DNA of 56,409 bases, from contig JADFWT010000005.1 in assembly GCA_015233785.1 (NCBI GenBank), forward strand, positions 1 through 56,409, in the 5' to 3' direction. Source of the DNA: Magnetococcales bacterium (lineage in GTDB: Bacteria; Pseudomonadota; Magnetococcia; Magnetococcales; JADFWT01). The translations under genes were made by a program, and so were the position numbers. Below are positions 27,004 through 35,476 of the stretch, one piece after another. Under the pieces are notes generated by a model, which saw nothing but the letters and a program-made list of their open reading frames with translations, did not search any database and was not told where the DNA came from. Position 1 is the stretch's first letter, and every line of letters begins with the position of its first letter.

Positions 27004-28599
27004 TTGGCCGACGTGCCGCTTATATTGTCCTTCGATCTGGGCACATCCTCCGTGAAAGCGGCGCTGTTTGATGTCAGCGGCCAACGGTTGGGATCCGCCG
27101 TGGAACCGTTGGCGCTGCACCTGCCCCAGCCGGGTTGGGCGCAGCAGCATCCCGAGGATTGGTGGCAGGCGCTGGGTAAGGCGAGCCGTCGAACGGTGGC
27201 CGAAGCTGGAGTCTCTCCAGAACGTATCGGCGTGGTGGGGTTGTCGGCCCAGACCTGCGCCATGATTCCATTGGATCAGACTGGAGAGGTGTTACATCCA
27301 GCCATGATCTGGCTTGATGCCCGCTCCCAAGGTGAGGCGAAACGCATCACGGCGGGGGGCCCGCGCATTAAGGGCTATGGGCTGGTTCCACTGCTGCGCT
27401 GGTTATGGCTTACCAATGGTGCGCCCAATCTGGGCGGTAAGGATACCCCCTCCAAGATGGTCTGGTTTCGGGAGAACCATCCTGACCTCTGGCAACGCAC
27501 CTATAAAATGCTGGATGCCAAAGATGAGCTTCTGCGGCGCTGCACAGGACTCTATCGCACCACGCCCGATTGCGCCCATCTCACCTGGATGATGGACAGC
27601 CGAACCGACCGTTGGTCCCCCTCTTTGATGGCCCATCTGGGGATGGAGGAAGAGAAGCTTCCCAAGGTGATTCCCTCCACGTCCGTAGCGGGGGGGCTGA
27701 CAGCAGACGCAGCGCATACGTTGGGGGTACCAGTAGGTATTCCTGTGGCAGGAGGATTGAGCGACCTGTCGGCAGCGGCGCTCGGTTCCGGTGCCTATGG
27801 CCTTGGTGAGACGCATCTCTATCTGGGCACCAGCGGTTGGTTTGGGGCGCATCATCCCCGACGCTGGCTCGATCCCCGCAGTGGCGTGGCCACATTGCGC
27901 GGCGCTGGAGAACAGGACGAACCATCGCGCTATCTGTTACTGGCGGTGCAAGAGATGACCGCCGGGGCGCTAAGCTGGGCAGCAAAGACCCTGTTTGATA
28001 CCGAAGAGATGGGCGATAAAGGTGAACCATTAGAGGCGCTGCTGACCGCTGCGGCCCGCTCCCCGGCCGGGGCCAACGGCGTGCTCTTTCTGCCTTGGCT
28101 GGCGGGTGAGCGCTGCCCGGTGGATGATGCCCAGCGCCGCGGCGGATTTATCCATCTGGGGTTGGAGCATAACCGAGACGATATGGCCCGAGCCGTGTTG
28201 GAAGGCGTGGGTTTTAATCTACGTTGGGCATTGCAGGCTTTTCAGCGTTCGTCGGGCGTTTCAACAGGGGCTATTCATGTTTTGGGAGGCGGAGCAAGAA
28301 GTGAGCTATGGATGCAGATATTGGCCGCCATTCTGGAGCGCCCTCTACTGCGCGTGCAGGCCCCCGAGTGGGGCGGGACATGCGGCGCGGCTATCTGTGC
28401 GGCTGTGGCGGCCGGCAACTACGCGAATCTTGAGCAGGCAACCCAGGCCATGGTGATCATAGAGAAACGTTTTAACCCCGACCTAGAACAGTCGGCGCTC
28501 TATCGGCAGCGTTTTCAAGCTCTCTTGCCGCTTTATTTCAAATCGTCAGAGACCGTCAGTAACGGATCCGACTTCAGACCGGCGATCCAGGACCGCTGA
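27004..28599 (+). CDS. FGGY-family carbohydrate kinase (xylulokinase-like)
   Basis: 531 residues. The N-terminal nucleotide-binding motif is SFDLGTSSVKAALF. The FGGY core includes MIWLDARSQGEAKRI, the catalytic region AGGLSDLSAAALGSGAYGLG and the C-terminal VLGGGARSELWMQILAAILE. The family phosphorylates sugars and polyols, including xylulose, glycerol and ribulose. The substrate cannot be read from sequence. The TTG at 27004 is chosen because AGGGAG ends seven bases before it; an upstream TTG at 26971 has no site. It is divergent from the ino1 operon, so a polyol role in the lipid pathway is possible but unproven. Confidence 0.85.
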   Translation: MADVPLILSFDLGTSSVKAALFDVSGQRLGSAVEPLALHLPQPGWAQQHPEDWWQALGKASRRTVAEAGVSPERIGVVGLSAQTCAMIPLDQTGEVLHPAMIWLDARSQGEAKRITAGGPRIKGYGLVPLLRWLWLTNGAPNLGGKDTPSKMVWFRENHPDLWQRTYKMLDAKDELLRRCTGLYRTTPDCAHLTWMMDSRTDRWSPSLMAHLGMEEEKLPKVIPSTSVAGGLTADAAHTLGVPVGIPVAGGLSDLSAAALGSGAYGLGETHLYLGTSGWFGAHHPRRWLDPRSGVATLRGAGEQDEPSRYLLLAVQEMTAGALSWAAKTLFDTEEMGDKGEPLEALLTAAARSPAGANGVLFLPWLAGERCPVDDAQRRGGFIHLGLEHNRDDMARAVLEGVGFNLRWALQAFQRSSGVSTGAIHVLGGGARSELWMQILAAILERPLLRVQAPEWGGTCGAAICAAVAAGNYANLEQATQAMVIIEKRFNPDLEQSALYRQRFQALLPLYFKSSETVSNGSDFRPAIQDR

Positions 28600-28601
28600 A
28601 T

Positions 28602-28806
28602 CTTGTGGCGGTTTAATTGAAACGAACATCTCGATAAGTGTGTCTCACGATAGACAAATCGAGGTGAATCATGACAGCGAATAGACCGATCAAGCGCAGA
28701 GAGTACACAGCCGATGGAAAAACAAGATCCAAGAGATTGAGTCAGGAAAGAGCATGGGGGTCAACGAGCGGGCTGAGTTAAAACGTTTGCGGGCAGAGAA
28801 TATGGA
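28602..28806 (+). mobile_element. IS3-type insertion sequence remnant (left end and orfA fragments)
   Basis: Directly after the kinase stop, the sequence beginning TTGTGGCGGTTTAATTGAA looks like an IS3-family end. A short frame (28671-28781) and, in another frame, NERAELKRLRAEN (about 28763-28800) follow. The latter matches the typical C-terminus of IS3 orfA proteins. The orfA is therefore frameshifted and most of the element is gone. Confidence 0.5.
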
Positions 28807-29413
28807 TTGATCTCATACCGAACGGACAAATTAAAAGCCAATACTCCCATGTTTTCAGGAAGATGCACGCCGACAAGAGGTTCAATCTTTTTCACTGCCA
28901 AAAGGGCGGCCTCGTCAAGCAGGCTGCGCCCTGAACTGCGAACCACCCGAATATCTGACAGCGCCCCATCCCTTTGCACATTCAGTCGAATAATAACAAT
29001 ACCTTGCCACCCTATTTTACGCGCCAAACGTGGATAGAAAAAGCGCCCTTTGAGCGCATTGTTCAATTGATCGCGAATCGTATTGAGCAAGATTGGAGAG
29101 ATGGTAGAAATTGATTTTGTAATGGTTGATGAAACGCTTTTCACGTCGTGCATCTTCTTGTGAATAGAATTTTTCTTGGCAACGACAAGGGGTTTAGAGA
29201 GCAGCGATTTGGAGGAAGAGATGCTGTTTTTCTGAACATCGTGAGAGCGAGAACGCACAGGAAGCACAAGACGTCGGCGCGGTGAGGGGATGGCATGGTG
29301 AGAGAAACGTCTGGCTGTAAACCCAGTAGAGCGGATAGGCTCGCCATATGAATCAGAGTTGAGACTCCAAGCCACAGCGTCCAGTTCATTGAAGGGCGGG
29401 ATCCAGGATCCAT
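28761..29413 (-). pseudogene. TonB-family energy transducer, frameshifted
   Basis: The C-terminal frame contains a good TonB C-terminal domain (ALKGRFFYPRLARKIGWQG ... VQRDGALSDIRVVRSSGRSL). The N-terminal anchor helix with the typical Ser/His pattern (TLWLGVSTLIHMASLSALLG) lies in a different frame, at about 29325-29383. Joining them requires one frame change near 29270-29320. Either the gene is dead or there is a sequencing error. The neighbouring receptor gene is also broken, which supports true decay. Confidence 0.65.
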
Positions 29414-29599
29414 TGGGATACGTCGCTCATTGACTATCATACAATAAAATAATTCCGTAAAATGTAGCCTCACCTTTACCACCATTCAACAAATGTACAA
29501 TAGTTTTTAATAATACGTAAAATATGTGTATATTTCTGAGCGGCAAGACCTCAAAATGCCCTACTTATGACTTCGATGGGACTGCCGAGGAGATGCACT

Positions 29600-29929
29600 G
29601 TGAGAAAATATGCACATTTCTGTGCTGTTATTTTGGTGATCGGATGTGAAGCTCAGGCTGGGGAATCGGTTTCGACCAATCTGATCCCACTCGATGAGGT
29701 CTCGCGCCGTATTCCAAATTTTCACATTATCGGTCAGGAAACCGGGAGACGCACGCTCTACCTCTATTCACGCGGTATTGGCGCAACCGTAAATGAACCG
29801 GCGGTTGGTTTTCATGTGGACGGGGTTGGACTGAATCGCGCAGGGCTTTTTGATGTGGATCTTTCCAACGTCGAGCGGGTGGAAATAATGCGTGGCCCCC
29901 AAGGAACCCTCTATGGTCGGTTGATATGA
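29600..29929 (+). pseudogene. TonB-dependent receptor, plug domain only
   Basis: From a GTG at 29600 (GAGGAG upstream at 29587) a signal peptide (FCAVILVIGCEAQAG) leads into a plug domain: RIPNFHIIGQETGRR, YSRGIGATVNEPAVGFHVDG, LSNVERVEIMRGPQGTLYGR. The frame stops two residues later, where a functional receptor would continue for about 600 residues as a beta-barrel. No barrel sequence was seen downstream. It is divergent from the frameshifted tonB gene. Confidence 0.8.
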
Positions 29930-29978
29930 TTGCAAGTGGGTCAGGTAGCAAGAGCCTTTTGATTCCTGACCAATAGGG

Positions 29979-30212
29979 ATGGATGCGATAGGCCGTTTGG
30001 AGCCCAATTTTCAGACCGTACCGTTAAAAGGGTTTGAGGCGGGCTACGATTCCAGTTTTGTGGATCACTATATCCTGCCTCTAATCTATCCGGATCTCTG
30101 GGTCCCCGGTGGATTTCCCCCTTGGGGATTCACCGCCATCGGCCGATTTGCCCTGGGGCTGAACCTCTTCATCCATAAGAGGGTTTGGCGAGGGTATCGT
30201 TCAGTATCCTGA
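29979..30212 (+). CDS. Short hypothetical ORF, 77 aa
   Basis: A 77-residue frame rich in aromatic residues (SFVDHYILPLIYPDLWVPG). I do not recognise it. The ribosome site is poorly placed. It may be a fragment of a larger lost gene, since it lies between two decayed genes and the next intact gene. Confidence 0.25.
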   Translation: MDAIGRLEPNFQTVPLKGFEAGYDSSFVDHYILPLIYPDLWVPGGFPPWGFTAIGRFALGLNLFIHKRVWRGYRSVS

Positions 30213-30223
30213 CGGCCTGTTCA

Positions 30224-30688
30224 TTACGCCCCCATCTCAAACTCAATCCACCCACTATCCGGATCATTGCCGGACACATCAAGACCGGCAAAGGCTTTCC
30301 ATTCGATCTCATACTCCCCGTCATAGGTCTCCTCCTCGTAGGAGGCCGGAAGCTCCACATCTCTGAGATCGATGGTGCGCTGCCACTGTAGCTTCTGCCC
30401 CTCCTCCATCACCAGGGCATCGGAGAACGGAAAAGTCTGTTTAAAGAGGGTGCGAACATCTTCCTCCTCTTCACGCTCCCCCTCTTCGTTGGTCACCTCG
30501 TACTCCTGCTCCTCCTGGCAACGCAGTGTCAGGTACACTTTGTCGATCTCCAACTGCTGATTGGCCTGGGCGGTGATGATCACCGTAAAGATCTCACTGA
30601 GAGAGGGGTCGATGACATTGACGGAGACGTCGGCTCCACCGCCGGTGACAAAGTTCTTTGCCCTTTTTAGGGAGGATAGAAATGACAT
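30224..30688 (-). CDS. Arrestin/Spo0M-like beta-sandwich protein
   Basis: 154 residues, soluble and very acidic, with a glutamate-rich loop (VTNEEGEREEEEDV). Alternating beta strands (ADVSVNVIDPSLSEIFTVII, LEIDKVYLTLRCQEE) and an N-terminal helix (MSFLSSLKRAKNFVT) resemble the arrestin-like fold of Spo0M-type proteins. The assignment rests on pattern only. It is probably cytoplasmic. No functional link to neighbours is evident. Confidence 0.5.
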   Translation of the reverse strand: MSFLSSLKRAKNFVTGGGADVSVNVIDPSLSEIFTVIITAQANQQLEIDKVYLTLRCQEEQEYEVTNEEGEREEEEDVRTLFKQTFPFSDALVMEEGQKLQWQRTIDLRDVELPASYEEETYDGEYEIEWKAFAGLDVSGNDPDSGWIEFEMGA

Positions 30689-30917
30689 GACAACGTAGCT
30701 CCTGCGTGATGAGGTTGATCAATGGATCTCCATTTTGACCATAACCGTTTCCAAGATCCATCCCTCAAGCAAATCTCCCAGGATTTCCCTCATCCTGACT
30801 TATCCCCCTCATGCTTCTACAACTACTTGCTTTATATTGAATTTTTATGATTCTTTAGATTGTCGTCCGGTAGACCAATCGAATAACAGAACCCTTCTAC
30901 CGGAGGAGGTTGCCCCC

Positions 30918-31055
30918 ATGTACAACGCCGTCCACTCCGCCAGACTCACACCACATGAGCGTCTCAACTTGGAAGAGGCAGCATCAAAAACGGATTTGGT
31001 GCCACCCTTTGGCCTCAGCCATTGGATTGGTCTTATTGAGAATTCTATAATGTGA
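30918..31055 (+). CDS. Small hypothetical ORF with strong ribosome site, 45 aa
   Basis: A very good GGAGGAGG site (30902-30909) precedes an ATG at 30918. The 45-residue frame (MYNAVHSARLTPHERLNLEE) overlaps the 3' end of the lipoprotein gene on the other strand. The site suggests a real start, perhaps of a gene truncated by recombination. I do not recognise the sequence. Confidence 0.25.
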   Translation: MYNAVHSARLTPHERLNLEEAASKTDLVPPFGLSHWIGLIENSIM

Positions 31056-31481
31056 AATTGGTTTTGTTCCTTCACGGAAAAAACCATAGTCGGACCCCAT
31101 GACATCGGTCTCATCTACAATTACCCAGAAAGAGCTATCCGCCATGATGTAGGCTTTTCTCAAGCCCAACCTTTTCTCGCTATTCCAAGCCTCTGTTATC
31201 TCCTTTTCATAAGCGGAAAAGCGTTGTATCGCTTTATCAATCGATAGCGTGTCGGGACGAACCAGATAAACGATCTCACGCTCCAGATCGAGCCCACGAA
31301 TCCCAGTATTGGTTTGCAATTGTTGGAACGTTTTATTGAGCTGAGATAGTGCGTGCAGATTATCAGAAAAAAAACGCCCCATATCCCGGGCACGCCGGTC
31401 CTCAGAGCAGCTACTTAGTGCCACGATAAAAACAAACAACAAGCCGATGCGAACAGTACGCCTAAGATCGCTCCACAACAT
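30984..31481 (-). CDS. Putative lipoprotein, unknown function
   Basis: 165 residues. The N-terminus has a basic stretch, a hydrophobic segment and the lipobox ALSSC, so the mature protein should be lipid-anchored at the Cys. The rest is soluble with a helical segment (FFSDNLHALSQLNKTFQQLQ). The ATG at 31481 with a G-rich site upstream is preferred over earlier in-frame starts because it places the signal correctly. No family recognised. Confidence 0.55.
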   Translation of the reverse strand: MLWSDLRRTVRIGLLFVFIVALSSCSEDRRARDMGRFFSDNLHALSQLNKTFQQLQTNTGIRGLDLEREIVYLVRPDTLSIDKAIQRFSAYEKEITEAWNSEKRLGLRKAYIMADSSFWVIVDETDVMGSDYGFFREGTKPISHYRILNKTNPMAEAKGWHQIRF

Positions 31482-31567
31482 TTGAATCTGCCCCCTGTCC
31501 CGCCAAAATATTCCATCCGCCATGATCATGTAGAGCTTGTTCTCTGGTAAATAGTGACCCCCTCAAT

Positions 31568-31826
31568 GCACCGAAGCACACCAGTCGCTCTCGGGGGCAG
31601 ACTCCCTCCCCGCTCAAAGGCATCCTGCGCTGCGGCATATGCGGCTACGCCATAACCCCGCCGCCCCATACCCGCAAGAATGGTCGCATATACTGTGGGT
31701 TACGCTGCTGGCTCCAGATACCATTGAAGCGATCCTGGATGGGCGTCAACCGGAAGAACTGCACCTCCGGAAATTCCGTAAGACGATCCCGGCGGATTGG
31801 GATGAACAGAGGGGGATGTGGGCAGC
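31568..31826 (+). pseudogene. Serine recombinase remnant (zinc ribbon and C-terminus)
   Basis: One frame from about 31568 reads SRSRGQTPSPLKGILRCGIC and continues GYAITPPPHTRKNGRIYCG, a recombinase zinc-ribbon start. A different frame then gives WVTLLAPDTIEAILDGRQPE and PADWDEQR, the conserved C-terminus of the same large serine recombinase group. The middle is deleted and the frames do not join. The catalytic domain is absent. It marks a former phage or integrative element. Confidence 0.65.
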
Positions 31827-31831
31827 ACAGG

Positions 31832-32245
31832 TCACTCCCCGCCACCAAGCAGTTTTTGTAGATCCGCAAAGGGGTTGTGCGTGGCCGGGGCAACCTCCTC
31901 ACTGGTATCGGTTGCGCCATGTCCAGCGGAAAATTGGGTCATACGTTCGTGCTCGTTGTCGTGGCAATAGATGCACAATAGTTCCCAGTTGCTTCCATCA
32001 GGGGGGTTGTTGCCATGGTTGTGATCCCGATGGTGCACGGTCAATTCACGCAAATTTTCATGGGTAAACTCCCGGGTGCAGCGCCCACAGACCCACGGGT
32101 ACATCTTTAGGGCCTTGTGCCGGTAACCCTTTTCTCGCTCATTCCGATTGGCCCGTGCCTGGAGAATGATCTCCTCCTGGCGATCTGCCTGCTTATTCTT
32201 ACCTCCTGAGGCAGCCGATTTTCCGGGGTGTTTGGTGACTGTCAT
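31832..32245 (-). CDS. yajD: YajD-like HNH nuclease family protein
   Basis: 137 residues. The central part KALKMYPWVCGRCTREF, NLRELTVHHRDHNH and DGSNWELLCIYCHDNEHE carries the HNH motif and two CxxC zinc pairs and follows E. coli YajD closely, including the C-terminal NPFADL. The N-terminus is a charged extension (GGKNKQADRQEEIILQARAN). Probably a metal-dependent nuclease of unknown target. A GGAGA site lies directly upstream of the ATG. Confidence 0.85.
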   Translation of the reverse strand: MTVTKHPGKSAASGGKNKQADRQEEIILQARANRNEREKGYRHKALKMYPWVCGRCTREFTHENLRELTVHHRDHNHGNNPPDGSNWELLCIYCHDNEHERMTQFSAGHGATDTSEEVAPATHNPFADLQKLLGGGE

Positions 32246-32432
32246 TCTCCGTCTCTCCCATAGAAATGTCCTGCCCCTGGCGAATTCGTCGGCAGCTCGA
32301 CATCATACCAACTTGGCAACCGTTTATGGTATAAATTTTTTCCGGTTTGATCAGGAGGAGGAAAAGCCATGAAGGGTCCAGAGATTGTATCAAACATTGC
32401 GTGTGTGGATCCAAAATGGGGGCTTCTTATCC

Positions 32433-33335
32433 CTAGTATTTCAAATTATTCTGCCCCTTCACCATTGAACGTCGGAGGATCAAATCCACTGCGGGATGAA
32501 CCTGTCTGCGATCTGCTGTTATCGCAAAATATTCTGCGGCGACCGCATCGGTTCGACCAATCACTTCGACACCGTACTGTTGGGAGATTTCTTTTGCCAA
32601 TATTGAAGGTCCACAAAACACACCAACACCGGCCAGACCAAAATCTTTGATCAAAGCGCTGTCCTGACACTCTGCGATGATTCGCGGTTTGATGCCTAGC
32701 TTGTCGAACCATCGATTCAAATTATTCCTCAAAGCATTTCCTTCCGTTGGAACTAGCATGGGCGCATGAGACAAGACCTCGGGAAAGGGTTGTGGATGTC
32801 GCGTCAATAGTTCGGCAACAGCAAAAAATGAGACGCCACAGACACCAAGAGAGTGGTGTCTAACTCGGATATGAATCCCCGGCATGGGGGGGGTGTCGGC
32901 CAGCACCATATCCAGTTTATGAAGCGCTAAATTGGCCAACAGATGATCCAGTTTGTTCTCGTCACAGATCAAATGCACATCGCGCTTGCCCTTCAGAACC
33001 GGCTCCAGGATCCGAAGGGTGATTCGTTTGGGCACCACATCGGCAATGCCGACCTTGAACCTCAAGGGACGCTCTGATGAAACGCCAGACAAAACCGAGC
33101 TCAGTTCCGTCCCCAGTAAAAATATCTCATCCGCGTAATCCAACGCCAATAGTCCGGCTTCGGTAAGTTCCATTCGGCGTCCGACGCGATCAAACAGGTC
33201 GACACCAAAAGATGTCTCAAGCTGCTGAATCTGAGAACTCAATGTCTGCGGCGTAAGCCGCAATTGTCGGCTAGCCCCTGTCACGCTGCCCGTTTGAGCC
33301 ACTTTCCAAAAATAGCGCAAGTGTTTGTAGTTCAT
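32433..33335 (-). CDS. nhaR: LysR-type activator of Na+/H+ antiporter genes (NhaR-like)
   Basis: 300 residues. The N-terminus MNYKHLRYFWKVAQTGSVTG and LTPQTLSSQIQQLE match NhaR, the LysR-family sodium-responsive activator of nhaA. The effector domain is complete and the length is normal. It is divergent from htpX and about 2 to 3 kb from two nhaA genes, which are likely targets. Another NhaR role, osmotic or alkaline-pH response, would also fit the stress genes that follow. Confidence 0.82.
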   Translation of the reverse strand: MNYKHLRYFWKVAQTGSVTGASRQLRLTPQTLSSQIQQLETSFGVDLFDRVGRRMELTEAGLLALDYADEIFLLGTELSSVLSGVSSERPLRFKVGIADVVPKRITLRILEPVLKGKRDVHLICDENKLDHLLANLALHKLDMVLADTPPMPGIHIRVRHHSLGVCGVSFFAVAELLTRHPQPFPEVLSHAPMLVPTEGNALRNNLNRWFDKLGIKPRIIAECQDSALIKDFGLAGVGVFCGPSILAKEISQQYGVEVIGRTDAVAAEYFAITADRRQVHPAVDLILRRSMVKGQNNLKY

Positions 33336-33486
33336 TTTATCATTCGATTTTTTCTGATGGTATGTATGATATTTTCGAATTTACATGATACTGCACTTCT
33401 TCCTATTATGGCCAGGTGTGGGCTGTCACCTCTCATGAGGCGCGACATAAGTCTCCATGAACGTTCATAACTACTGGGAAATAATC

Positions 33487-34383
33487 ATGAAACGCATCGT
33501 GCTCTTTATTCTGACCAATCTGGCCATTATGGCTGTATTGATGGTCGTGTTGAATATCCTGATGAGCGTGTTGGGCATCCAACAAGGCTCCATGACTGGG
33601 CTGCTGCTGCTCGCCGCCGTGTTTGGCATGGGCGGCTCATTCATCTCTCTAGCCATGTCGAAATGGATTGCCAAGCGTTCGACCGGCGCACAGGTAATCG
33701 AACAGCCGGCCAATGATCTGGAGCGTTGGCTACTTGATATCGTCAAAATGCAGTCTGAGCAGGCGGGCATCGGCATGCCGGAGGTGGCGATTTACGACTC
33801 GCCCGACATCAACGCCTTTGCCACCGGTGCCCGAAAAGATGACGCCCTGGTGGCGGTCAGTACCGGCCTGCTGCAAGCGCTGAAGCAGGACGAAGCCGAA
33901 GCAGTACTGGCCCACGAGGTAAGTCATATTGCCAACGGCGATATGGTAACCCTGGCGCTGATTCAAGGCGTTCTCAACACCTTTGTGATCTTTCTGGCGC
34001 GTATCATCGGCGGCCTTGTTGACGGTTTTCTTTCCAGCGACGACGAAGAGGGAGAAGAGAGCTCCGGAGAAGGAGGTATCGCCTATTTCGTGGTCTCGCT
34101 GGTGGCGGAAATTTTGCTGGGCATCTTGGCCAGCATCGTTGTTATGTGGTTTTCACGTAAGCGGGAGTTTCGGGCCGATGCTGGTGGGGCCTACCTCTCC
34201 AGCCGTCAATCGATGATCAATGCCCTGGAGCGTCTGAGGTTAAGCGCAGCAGAGTCGCAGCTCCCGGATGAGGTGGCCGCGTTTGGTCTTTCCGGCAAAA
34301 AAGGTGGCGTAATGAGTCTATTTGCCAGCCATCCCCCTCTGGAAGAGAGAATTGCGGCATTACAGCGCATCAATACCCCGTAG
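33487..34383 (+). CDS. htpX: HtpX-like membrane M48 zinc protease
   Basis: 298 residues. Two N-terminal helices, then the zinc site HEVSH in [15 protein letters not shown], two further helices, and the third zinc ligand region in [12 protein letters not shown]. HtpX degrades misfolded inner-membrane proteins and is part of envelope heat-shock responses. The ATG at 33487 (GGGA seven bases upstream) is chosen over an upstream in-frame ATG because it matches the canonical N-terminus [11 protein letters not shown]. First gene of the stress island. Confidence 0.9.
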   Translation: MKRIVLFILTNLAIMAVLMVVLNILMSVLGIQQGSMTGLLLLAAVFGMGGSFISLAMSKWIAKRSTGAQVIEQPANDLERWLLDIVKMQSEQAGIGMPEVAIYDSPDINAFATGARKDDALVAVSTGLLQALKQDEAEAVLAHEVSHIANGDMVTLALIQGVLNTFVIFLARIIGGLVDGFLSSDDEEGEESSGEGGIAYFVVSLVAEILLGILASIVVMWFSRKREFRADAGGAYLSSRQSMINALERLRLSAAESQLPDEVAAFGLSGKKGGVMSLFASHPPLEERIAALQRINTP

Positions 34384-34478
34384 CCTCAATATTTAATATT
34401 AGTATCTATCAAGCATTTATAAATGTTCCTGCTTGAACATTCGATGGCCGGCACGCGCTGTCGGAGGGAGATGACCCC

Positions 34479-35447
34479 ATGATGACGGCATGGCTGGCAG
34501 TCGCGGTCGGTCTGATGCTTCTGGTGTGGAGCGCGGAGCGGTTTGTTGAAGGGGCGGCGGCCACCGCCCACCATTTCGGCATGCCGTCGCTATTGATCGG
34601 CATGCTCGTTTTCGGCTTCGGCACCTCGGCCCCGGAGATGGTGGTGTCGGCGCTGTCGGCGCTACAGGGCAATCCGGGCATCGCATTGGGCAACGCCTAC
34701 GGGTCGAACATTGCCAATGTGGCGTTGATTCTTGGGCTCACCGCTCTGTTACGGCCAATCACCGTTCACTCCCAGGTGCTACGCAGGGAGTTGCCGATTC
34801 TTACCGCCATGACCGCTTTGGCCTATGGTCAGGCCCTGGATGGTGTCATCAGCCATACCGATGCCATGGGATTGTTTGCTGTTTTTGGCATGCTGATGAT
34901 CTGGACCATCTGGCAGGGGTTGCAACCGAGCGACGACCCGCTAGGCGGGGATGCCTTGCAGGAGATGGAGGATCACGCCATGACGGTGCGGCAGGCACTC
35001 TTATGGGTGGTGGCCGGTCTGATTCTGTTGATCATCAGTTCCCGCCTTCTGGTTTGGGGGGCGGTGGATATTGCGCAGAGCTTGGGCGTCAGTGATCTGG
35101 TGATCGGCTTGACGATTGTCGCCATCGGCACCTCGCTGCCGGAGCTGGCCGCCTCGGTGGTGGCTGTCCGAAAGGGTGAGCACGATCTGGTGCTTGGCAA
35201 TGTCATCGGCTCCAACCTGTTCAATACCGCCTTTGTGGTGGGCATTGCAGGGGCGATCCATCCGGTGACGGTGACCGCAGAGGTGCTCTCCCGCGATATG
35301 CTGGTGATGGCGGCTCTGACAGTCTCACTGTTTATCATCGGATATGGCTTTCGCGGTGGCCCAGGGCGTGTCAACCGGCTGGAGGGTGGGGTGCTGTTGA
35401 TGGTGTATGTGGGATATATGGTCTATTTGACATCCGTATCTTTGTAG
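34479..35447 (+). CDS. CaCA-family cation antiporter (YrbG/CaxA-like)
   Basis: 322 residues with about ten helices in two inverted halves. The two alpha repeats are visible: GFGTSAPEMVVSALSALQGN with GNAYGSNIANVALILG, and AIGTSLPELAASVVAVRKGE with GNVIGSNLFNTAFVVG. These carry the paired Glu residues that bind Ca2+ or Na+. GGAGGGAG lies eight bases before the ATG. The next nhaA-like gene begins within 30 bases, so they are probably cotranscribed as an ion-homeostasis unit. Confidence 0.88.
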   Translation: MMTAWLAVAVGLMLLVWSAERFVEGAAATAHHFGMPSLLIGMLVFGFGTSAPEMVVSALSALQGNPGIALGNAYGSNIANVALILGLTALLRPITVHSQVLRRELPILTAMTALAYGQALDGVISHTDAMGLFAVFGMLMIWTIWQGLQPSDDPLGGDALQEMEDHAMTVRQALLWVVAGLILLIISSRLLVWGAVDIAQSLGVSDLVIGLTIVAIGTSLPELAASVVAVRKGEHDLVLGNVIGSNLFNTAFVVGIAGAIHPVTVTAEVLSRDMLVMAALTVSLFIIGYGFRGGPGRVNRLEGGVLLMVYVGYMVYLTSVSL

Positions 35448-35476
35448 GTATAGAGGTGAGAAAACAAGATGAAGGC

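Noticed and set aside
30735-30917. Upstream extension of the small ORF at 30918
   Set aside because: The strong ribosome site is at 30902-30909, so translation would begin at 30918; the upstream codons look random.
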